From NCBI GenBank assembly GCA_004555425.1, contig SFID01000039.1, positions 1 to 17,866 on the forward strand: a stretch of DNA of 17,866 bases, given 5' to 3'. The notes beneath the pieces are model-generated. The model did not search any database, was not told where the DNA came from, and saw only the letters and a list, made by a program, of their open reading frames with translations. Positions 1-5,762 of this stretch are shown here, in pieces. The stretch comes from Bacteroidales bacterium. Lineage in GTDB: Bacteria > Bacteroidota > Bacteroidia > Bacteroidales > Bacteroidaceae. How positions within the stretch are numbered: the first letter of the stretch is position 1; each line of letters opens with the position of its first letter. The translations under genes were made by a program, and so were the position numbers.

Positions 1-1
1 C

Positions 2-884
2 GAACTCAACAACCTCGTCAATATCAGTATGAAACCTGAGTTCGCCGCCATCTGCGGATTCACGAAGGAGGAAATCCTTGAGAATATGCACGACCACCTC
101 GTGCGACTGGCCGAGCGGCAGGGCATCACCTTTGACGAGGCGTTCAACAAACTCACTGAAACCTACGACGGCTATCATTTCACCTGGCCCTCGCCCGACA
201 TCTTCAACCCCTTCAGCGTGCTCAACTGTATGAGCGACTGCACGTTCAACTACTACTGGTTTGCCTCGGGGACGCCCACGTATCTCATCGAAATGATGCG
301 GAAATTTGATGTCGCACCCTCCGATTTGCAATGCAACGAGGCCGATGCAGCCGACTTCGACGCACCCACGGAAACGATGACGTCGATTCTGCCCCTGCTC
401 TACCAGAGCGGCTATATCACCATCAAGGACTACTCGCCCGACTGCGAGCTCTACACCCTTATGATTCCCAATAAGGAAATCCGCGTGGGCCTTCTCCGCA
501 GCCTCCTTCCCCACTACACGATGGGCTCGAAGATGCTTGGAAACACCGTAATATCAAAGATGTTCAAGGCCATCACGAAGAACGACCTAGGAACCTTCTT
601 CACCCTCCTGCGCGACTTCCTCCTCAGCATCCCCTACTGCGAAAACACCCACTACGAGGGCCACTACCAGCAATTGCTCTACGTCATCCTCTGTTATGCA
701 GGCCGCCGGCACGCTCTACCTCATGGAACTGAAAGTGGGCCAGAGCGCCGAGGCCGCCCTCCAGCAGATTGACCTCAAGCAATATCCCGAACGCTTCGCC
801 CTGAGCGGCCTCCCCATTGTCCGCGTGGGCCTCAGCTTCGACATGGAAACGCGAACGATTGCGGACTGGCAGATTATTGAATAA
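2..884 (+). pseudogene. AAA-ATPase-like / PD-(D/E)XK nuclease family protein, 5' cut by window edge, internally deleted
   Basis: The reading frame is already open at base 2 (ELNNLVNISMKPEFAAICGF), so the N-terminal ATPase part lies off the window. The visible part matches the large Bacteroidales family that joins a predicted AAA-ATPase to a C-terminal PD-(D/E)XK nuclease domain: the FDGYHF-like segment (TYDGYHFTWP), HYEGHYQQLLYVI, then the nuclease strand LYLMELKVG with the trailing AEAALQQIDLKQYPERFAL. The frame breaks near 690-700. After QQLLYVIL the sequence jumps into another frame at QAAGTLYLMELK (about 694 on), which runs to a stop at 884. Relatives, as I remember them, carry about 23 residues between these points, including the Asp of the catalytic motif. 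The frame change implies loss of 3n+2 bases. The product is probably inactive. These genes are often multicopy, and their cellular role is not established. Confidence 0.8.
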
Positions 885-911
885 CTCTGTCCGTGAGAAA
901 CGAATGGGAAC

Positions 912-949
912 AAAAAAAGGAGCGTGCCAGAACTGAGAGCGCGCTCCTT
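912..949. terminator. Hairpin terminator downstream of the decayed ATPase gene
   Basis: AAGGAGCGT at 917-925 pairs with GCGCTCCTT at 941-949 (one G-U). An A7 run at 912-918 lies on its left, so the strong U-tail belongs to leftward transcripts. For rightward transcripts the tail is only AT-rich. It could stop transcription in either direction between the pseudogene and the next gene. No leftward gene is visible immediately to its right. Confidence 0.55.
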
Positions 950-966
950 ATGTATTCATTGTGATC

Positions 967-988
967 TACTCCTATATATATAGGTAGT
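967..988. repeat. 22-bp near-palindrome with a TATATA core, also found inside recF
   Basis: The segment contains the perfect palindrome CCTATATATATAGG (971-984) flanked by CTAC on the left and GTAG on the right. A 20/22 match lies at 12553-12574 inside recF. The function is unknown. The low-complexity core makes chance or convergent origin possible. Confidence 0.4.
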
Positions 989-1073
989 GCAGAATTTGTA
1001 AAGGGGAATAGGCATACGTACTGCCGAATAATAGCACTTGGAGCATTGCTGCCGATTAAACCACCCGCTGCGC

Positions 1074-1102
1074 TGTGTATCTAACAAATGTAACAATACA
1101 CA
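1074..1102. promoter_or_regulatory. Inverted repeat just upstream of the PepSY gene, possible operator
   Basis: TGTGTAT (1074-1080) and ATACACA (1096-1102) form a perfect 7-bp inverted repeat separated by 15 nt. It ends 12 bp before the start codon at 1115. The position would suit a repressor site or a small leader hairpin. It does not resemble a Fur box, and I see no clear TAnnTTTG promoter element beside it. The regulatory role is inferred from position only. Confidence 0.35.
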
Positions 1103-1114
1103 AACTAGCATATT

Positions 1115-1909
1115 ATGAAGATATTCCACAAAATTCATCTCTGGATGGCCCTGCCCTTTGGCATTGTGATGGCAATTGTATGCCTCACTGGCGCGTTGCT
1201 CATCATTGAGAAGCCTGTGACCACGTTGATTTACCCCGATTTCTATGAGGTAAAACCGATTGAGCCTACTCGCCAACCCACTTGCAATGGAGACTGTCAG
1301 AATTGCAAGACGGGATGCGGTGGAAATACCACAGAAACTGGCCCTGTAAAGGCAGAGAAGGCGGAGAAAGCACCAAAGGGGGACAAGCAAAAGAAACTGC
1401 CTTTCTTTGAAACTACGCTGAAACTCCATCGCTGGCTCTTGGACGCACCGCAGACGAAAGGCGAGCGCACGTTGGGCAATACCATTGTTGGTATCAGCAT
1501 TCTGCTCTTCGCGCTAGACCTGCTGACGGGCCTTGTCATTTGGTGGCCGCGCAAGAAGCAGACGTTGCTGCACCGCCTCAAGGTGGAATGTGGCAAGGGC
1601 ACGCAGCATTTTCTGTACGATTGCCACGTCAGTCTCGGCTTCTGGACTTTGGCCATACTGCTGCTCATTGCGCTGACGGGCCTCACGTGGTCCTTCCCCG
1701 TTTGGAGGGAGGCTTTCACGGGCCTGCTAGGCATGTTTGTGGAGGAGAAGGAAATCCGCGGCCTCATCTTCCAACTTCACACAGGCAGTTGGGGCGGATG
1801 GATGAGCCAAACCATCTATTTCGTCTGCTGCATCATCGGTGCCTCGCTGCCGCTGACGGGCTACTACCTTTGGTTGAAGCCGAAGCACAAGCACAAGAAG
1901 CAGCAGTAA
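1115..1909 (+). CDS. PepSY-associated TM helix protein with Cys-rich periplasmic loop
   Basis: This 264-residue inner-membrane protein has four hydrophobic segments at about 11-31, 120-143, 172-193 and 231-253, the usual shape of the PepSY_TM family. Members often accompany iron-siderophore uptake or act as reductase-like membrane partners. Histidines next to the helices (H5, H8, H105, H171, H222) are possible heme or metal ligands by analogy with the family. The first loop carries an unusual cluster C57, C61, C64, C68 (CNGDCQNCKTGCGG), then a Lys/Glu-rich linker, and the C-terminus is KHKHKK. Both look metal-binding, but that is inference. The ATG at 1115 gives the expected short N-terminal tail before helix 1 (MKIFHKIHLW). 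The gene stands alone, followed by a bidirectional terminator shared with gdhA. The exact substrate is unknown. Confidence 0.8.
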   Translation: MKIFHKIHLWMALPFGIVMAIVCLTGALLIIEKPVTTLIYPDFYEVKPIEPTRQPTCNGDCQNCKTGCGGNTTETGPVKAEKAEKAPKGDKQKKLPFFETTLKLHRWLLDAPQTKGERTLGNTIVGISILLFALDLLTGLVIWWPRKKQTLLHRLKVECGKGTQHFLYDCHVSLGFWTLAILLLIALTGLTWSFPVWREAFTGLLGMFVEEKEIRGLIFQLHTGSWGGWMSQTIYFVCCIIGASLPLTGYYLWLKPKHKHKKQQ

Positions 1910-1927
1910 AGGACCAGGCACCGACAC

Positions 1928-1976
1928 AAAAAAAAATGTACCGCACAACCCGATTGGAGTAGTGCGGTACTTTTTT
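1928..1976. terminator. Bidirectional intrinsic terminator between convergent genes
   Basis: GTACCGCAC (1938-1946) pairs perfectly with GTGCGGTAC (1962-1970). An A9 run precedes the stem (1928-1936) and a T6 run follows it (1971-1976), so it serves both the PepSY gene ending at 1909 and gdhA ending at 2018 on the other strand. Confidence 0.9.
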
Positions 1977-2017
1977 GTTGCTATTGTGCCTTCCCAAAGA
2001 AGGGAACGCTGCGGGGG

Positions 2018-3358
2018 TTATACGATGCCCTGTGCCATCATGGCGCGAGCCACCTTCATGAAGCCGGCGATATTTGCGCCCTTCACGTAGTTGATATAGC
2101 CTGTCTTTTCGTCGCGACCGTAGCGGAGGCACTGCGTATGCACGTCGCTCATAATCTGGTGGAGTCGCTGGTCCACTTCGTCGGCGGTCCAACTGATGTG
2201 CATGGCGTTCTGCGTCATTTCGAGTCCGCTCGTTGCCACACCGCCCGAGTTGACGGCCTTGCCGGGTGCGAAGCAGGTCTGCTGCTCGATGAAGTAGTCA
2301 ACGGCTTCGGCTGTGCAGCCCATGTTGCTGACTTCGGCCACCAGTTGAACGCCATTTGCCACGAGTGCTTTGGCGTCTTCCAGGCCCAGTTCGTTTTGTG
2401 TGGCGCACGGCAGGGCGATGTCCACCTTCTGTTCCCACGGCTTACGGCCTGCGAAGAAGGTAGCCTCGGGATAACGCTCGGCGTAGGGCTCGACGATATC
2501 CTCACCGCTCAGGCGGAGTTCGAGCATATAGTCAATCTTCTCGCCGCTGACGCCCGTGGGGTCATAGACATAGCCATCGGGACCGCTGAGGGTCACAACC
2601 TTTGCGCCGAGTTCAACGGCCTTGCGGGCTGCACCCCAAGCCACGTTGCCGAAACCTGAGATGGCCACGGTCTTGCCTTCGATTTTCTCGCCACGCTCGG
2701 CCAGCATCTGGTTCACGAAATAGAGTGCGCCATAGCCAGTGGCTTCGGGGCGGAGAATACTACCGCCAAATTCGAGGCCCTTGCCCGTGAAGGTGCCCGT
2801 ATGTTCGCGACTGAGTTTCTTGTACATACCAAACATATAGCCTACTTCGCGACCGCCAACGCCGATGTCGCCAGCGGGAACGTCCTGATCGGGACCTACG
2901 TTGCGCCACAATTCGAGCATGAAACTCTGGCAGAATCGCATGATTTCGGCTTCGCTGCGACCACGCGGTGCAAAGTCGGAACCACCCTTGGCTCCGCCCA
3001 TCGGCAGTGTGGTCAGGGCGTTCTTGAAGGTCTGCTCGAAGCCGAGGAACTTCAGGATGCTGAGATTGACGGAGGGATGGAAGCGCACACCGCCCTTGTA
3101 CGGGCCAATGGCGTTGTTGAACTGCACGCGATAGCCGAGGTTGACGTGTACTTGTCCGTTATCGTCGGTCCAGGGCACGCGGAAGGTGATGATGCGGTCG
3201 GGCTCCACTAGGCGTTCGATGAGTTTCACGCGTTCAAACTCGGGGTGCTGGTTGTACACGTCCTCAATGCTGAGGAGCACTTCGCGCACGGCTTGCAAGT
3301 ATTCGTGCTCGCCAGGATGCTTGCTTTCGAGTGCTGTCAGGATTTCTTGTGTTTTCAT
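2018..3358 (-). CDS. gdhA: NADP-type glutamate dehydrogenase
   Basis: The 446-residue cytosolic hexameric enzyme makes glutamate from 2-oxoglutarate and ammonium. The length and order of motifs fit the NADP-specific bacterial family: substrate-site lysine segment GPYKGGVRFHPSVN (about 85-98), catalytic-lysine loop PMGGAKGGSDF with K124, DVPAGDIGVGGREVG, FGGSILRPEATGYG, and the nucleotide-binding Rossmann turn GFGNVAWGA. The loop reads GGAKGG rather than the GGGKGG I expect in many relatives, and DPKGKS is replaced by APRGRS; both are conservative. The frame is open to 3457, but the ATG at 3358 (MKTQEILTAL) gives the family N-terminus, and the upstream residues overlap a terminator. The gene is probably transcribed alone: a terminator separates it from nadD, and one closes its 3' end. 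A weak TATTTTG element (minus strand, about 3396-3402) sits within the tail of that upstream terminator. Confidence 0.95.
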   Translation of the reverse strand: MKTQEILTALESKHPGEHEYLQAVREVLLSIEDVYNQHPEFERVKLIERLVEPDRIITFRVPWTDDNGQVHVNLGYRVQFNNAIGPYKGGVRFHPSVNLSILKFLGFEQTFKNALTTLPMGGAKGGSDFAPRGRSEAEIMRFCQSFMLELWRNVGPDQDVPAGDIGVGGREVGYMFGMYKKLSREHTGTFTGKGLEFGGSILRPEATGYGALYFVNQMLAERGEKIEGKTVAISGFGNVAWGAARKAVELGAKVVTLSGPDGYVYDPTGVSGEKIDYMLELRLSGEDIVEPYAERYPEATFFAGRKPWEQKVDIALPCATQNELGLEDAKALVANGVQLVAEVSNMGCTAEAVDYFIEQQTCFAPGKAVNSGGVATSGLEMTQNAMHISWTADEVDQRLHQIMSDVHTQCLRYGRDEKTGYINYVKGANIAGFMKVARAMMAQGIV

Positions 3359-3397
3359 GATTTGTGTGTTTTTGGATGGGTTAATAAGGTTATTAGC

Positions 3398-3452
3398 AAA
3401 ATAAAAACAAGTGCTGTCCGCAGGCTGTAGAAGCAAAGGCTGCGGACTGCAC
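3398..3452 (-). terminator. Intrinsic terminator downstream of nadD
   Basis: Positions 3411-3423 pair with 3440-3452 to give a 13-bp stem with one T-T mismatch; the core is GTCCGCAG with CTGCGGAC. On the minus strand the stem is followed by the tail TTGTTTTTATTTTG. It sits 14 bp past the nadD stop and about 50 bp before the gdhA start, so the two genes are probably separate units. Confidence 0.85.
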
Positions 3453-3466
3453 GTCAAAATTACTGA

Positions 3467-4057
3467 TTATTTCCTGAGTAACTCTCTCAAAAGGGAAATA
3501 TTTGCAGTTTTGTTGATTTCTTGGGGGAGAATGCCCGATAGGTCCTCACCGCGGAGTAGCATTTCGCGCAACTGGGTGGAACTAAAAGGGAACAATGGGG
3601 CAGGCACGAAGCGAACATTGGGCGGCAAACTGGCCGTCTGAATGTCGTAACCTTGTCGGGGATAAACGAGCAGTTCGTAGTCGCGCAGCAATTCCTCGTG
3701 GCGGGCCCAACGGTTGAAGCACTGCCAGTTGTCTGCGCCTATCAGAATCTGGAAGGAGCGGTCGGGATGGCTTTCGCGCAGCGCGGCAAGGGTCTTGTAG
3801 GTGAAGGAGGGACGCGGCAGGTGAAACTCGAAATCGCTCACCTTGATGCGGTCGTAGTTTTCCGTGGCCTGCTGCGCCAGGGCCAGACGTAATTGTTCGG
3901 GCAACAGGCCCGCAGCGGCTTTCAACGGATTCCGGGGCGAGACGAGCAACCACACTTCGTCCGTCCATCCGCCTTGTACCACAAAGTCGGCCAGGGCAAT
4001 GTGCCCGCGATGGATGGGGTTGAACGAACCACCGAAGATGGCTGTACGCATAGGCAT
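3467..4057 (-). CDS. nadD: Nicotinate-nucleotide adenylyltransferase
   Basis: The 196-residue cytosolic enzyme adenylates nicotinate mononucleotide to deamido-NAD, the step before NAD synthetase. The nucleotidyltransferase motif GSFNPIHRGH is at 10-19, the family segment SFTYKTLAAL near 84-93, LIGADNW near 105-111, and the second motif SSTQLRE at 159-165. The ATG overlaps the gmk stop by one base (TAATG at 4055-4059), which implies translational coupling. The ATG at 4051 (MRTAIFGGS) is an alternative start two codons in. The length is typical. Together with nadE upstream on the same strand, it places two late NAD-synthesis steps within 7 kb. Confidence 0.96.
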   Translation of the reverse strand: MPMRTAIFGGSFNPIHRGHIALADFVVQGGWTDEVWLLVSPRNPLKAAAGLLPEQLRLALAQQATENYDRIKVSDFEFHLPRPSFTYKTLAALRESHPDRSFQILIGADNWQCFNRWARHEELLRDYELLVYPRQGYDIQTASLPPNVRFVPAPLFPFSSTQLREMLLRGEDLSGILPQEINKTANISLLRELLRK

Positions 4058-4623
4058 TAGGCTTGCAGGAATTGGCTGACCACACGCAGTGCATCGGCCT
4101 GGGCGGTAGCCAAATCGTCGTTGATGACTACAGCGTCAAACTTGGGCGCAAAGGAGAGTTCGTAGGTGGCGCGGGCGAGGCGGTCATTGATTACTTCGGG
4201 CGAATCGGTGCCACGTCCTTCCAACCGCTCGCGCAGGGCGTCAATTGATGGCGGTTGGATGAAAAGGCTCAGGGCCTGTGGGCCATACACTGCCTTGATG
4301 CGCTCGGCGCCCAGCACGTCGATGTCGCACACCACGTTCTGTCCCTGGGCCAGTTGGCTGTCCACTTGCGATTTCAGTGTGCCATAGAAGCGGCCTTCAT
4401 AAACTTCGACGTATTCCAGAAACTCGCCCGCAGCGATGCGCTGACGAAATTCCTCGGGACTGAGGAAGAAATATTCCACACCATTTTGCTCTGTCCCACG
4501 CGGGGGGCGGCTGGTGGCGGAGATGGAGAAATGGAGATTGAGCCCCTGCTCCATCAGATAATTGATGATGGTGCTCTTGCCCGAACCAGAGGGGGCGGAA
4601 AAGATGATGAGTTTTCCAGTCAT
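4057..4623 (-). CDS. gmk: Guanylate kinase
   Basis: The 188-residue cytosolic kinase phosphorylates GMP to GDP with ATP. The P-loop APSGSGKST is at 10-18, followed by the GMP-binding segment SATSRPPRGTEQNGVEYFF, then FYGTLKSQV and the VVCDIDVLGA strand; all are in family order, and the length is normal. It follows yicC, a common arrangement for these two genes, though here a 235-bp spacer with several inverted repeats separates them. It overlaps nadD by one base at the stop codon, so the two are almost certainly cotranscribed. Confidence 0.97.
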   Translation of the reverse strand: MTGKLIIFSAPSGSGKSTIINYLMEQGLNLHFSISATSRPPRGTEQNGVEYFFLSPEEFRQRIAAGEFLEYVEVYEGRFYGTLKSQVDSQLAQGQNVVCDIDVLGAERIKAVYGPQALSLFIQPPSIDALRERLEGRGTDSPEVINDRLARATYELSFAPKFDAVVINDDLATAQADALRVVSQFLQA

Positions 4624-4858
4624 AAGAGATAGGTCAATGGGAGCGGCACTCCCTGGTTTTTGTGCGACGTTGCAATGGGGACATCCATTGCATTGCTGGG
4701 ATTTGTTTCGGTTTGGTGAGGTACATTGCCGATCCGCTCGGTGAACGTGGACAATGTATGGAAGAAAAACGAGAAACAGGGGCTTGGGATTGATGAAAGG
4801 CTTTGCGCGGTGAAGGGAGAACGGACTGCTGTGCCTATCATCAGTAGCCAGAAATTGC
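4624..4858 (-). other. Structured 235-bp spacer between yicC and gmk
   Basis: No convincing gene is present. It holds three inverted repeats. Positions 4639-4643 pair with 4649-4653. TGCAATGG at 4671-4678 pairs perfectly with CCATTGCA at 4685-4692. TACATTG at 4722-4728 pairs with CAATGTA at 4752-4758, and this one encloses a second helix, CCGA (4729-4732) with TCGG (4738-4741). None has a U-tract typical of a terminator. The spacer could be a structured leader or processing region for gmk-nadD. No TAnnTTTG promoter is visible on the minus strand. Confidence 0.4.
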
Positions 4859-5737
4859 TTACATCACGTTGAGTACCTGCTCCTTGATTTGCTCGAGTTC
4901 GTCCTTCATCATAACCACAATATTCTGCATTTCAGCTTGGTTGCTCTTGGAGCCTGTCGTGTTTATCTCGCGGCCCATTTCCTGAGCAATGAAGCCGAGT
5001 TTCTTGCCCTGTCCCTTACCTTCCATCATCGTCTGGCGGAAATAGTTGAGGTGGTTGGCCAGTCGCTGTTTCTCTTCGTTGATATCAAGTTTCTCAATGT
5101 AGAAGATGAGTTCCTGTTCCAATCGCCCTTTGTCGTAGTCCACGCCCTTGAGTTCGGCCAGTCGGTCGGTCAGGCGTTGGCGAATGCGCTCTACGCGTCC
5201 TTGTTCGAAGGGCTCAATGGCGTGCATAAGTTCTTCGATGCGGTCCAGGTTCTTGGCAAACTTTTGGGAAAGGGCCTCACCCTCCTGACGGCGGAAGTCA
5301 ATGAGGTGGGCAACGGCCTCACAGACGGCTTGGCGAACCGTCTGCCAGTCTTCTTCGCTCACTTCTTCGACTGCGCTGGCACTCAGCGTGTCGGGCAGAC
5401 GAACGAGGATGCTCCACAGCCCTTCACCATCGAGAGGAATGCCTTGGGCTTGGCTGATGGCTCTGATTTGGGCTGAATAGGCGGCCACGGCTTCGGCATT
5501 GATGGGAGTAGAAGCAGCGGTCATGTCGCGCTCCACCCAGAGGCTGAAATCTATCTTGCCGCGCTCCAGTTCCTTGGCAATGTACTGGCGAATCTCCATC
5601 TCCTTGTCGCGAAAGAGGGGCGCAATGCGGGTGGAGAGGTCGAGGCTCTTGGAGTTGAGCGACTTGATTTCTACGTGGATTTTCTTTCCGGGAATACAGG
5701 CCTCGGCCTTGCCGAAACCAGTCATAGATTGTATCAT
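4859..5737 (-). CDS. yicC: YicC/YloC-family endoribonuclease
   Basis: The 292-residue protein has the hallmark N-terminus MIQSMTGFGKAE and the conserved C-terminal block REINTTGSKSNQAE (about 259-272) with the following amphipathic helix (DELEQIKEQVLNVM). The length matches the family. E. coli YicC is an endoribonuclease linked to small-RNA turnover; the role in Bacteroidota is less studied. The ATG at 5737 lies 25 bp after the stop of the large secreted-protein gene and no terminator intervenes, so read-through transcription is likely. No close promoter is seen. Confidence 0.93.
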   Translation of the reverse strand: MIQSMTGFGKAEACIPGKKIHVEIKSLNSKSLDLSTRIAPLFRDKEMEIRQYIAKELERGKIDFSLWVERDMTAASTPINAEAVAAYSAQIRAISQAQGIPLDGEGLWSILVRLPDTLSASAVEEVSEEDWQTVRQAVCEAVAHLIDFRRQEGEALSQKFAKNLDRIEELMHAIEPFEQGRVERIRQRLTDRLAELKGVDYDKGRLEQELIFYIEKLDINEEKQRLANHLNYFRQTMMEGKGQGKKLGFIAQEMGREINTTGSKSNQAEMQNIVVMMKDELEQIKEQVLNVM

Positions 5738-5762
5738 TGTAAATGTTTGGTTTTAGAAACGT

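Noticed and set aside
3359..3457. N-terminal extension of gdhA (start at 3457)
   Set aside because: The added 33 residues do not fit the family and overlap the nadD terminator; ATG 3358 gives the normal N-terminus.
4620..4841. 73-residue open frame in the yicC-gmk spacer
   Set aside because: Ser/Pro/Thr-rich sequence with no domain, overlapping the gmk start and several inverted repeats; no support as a gene.
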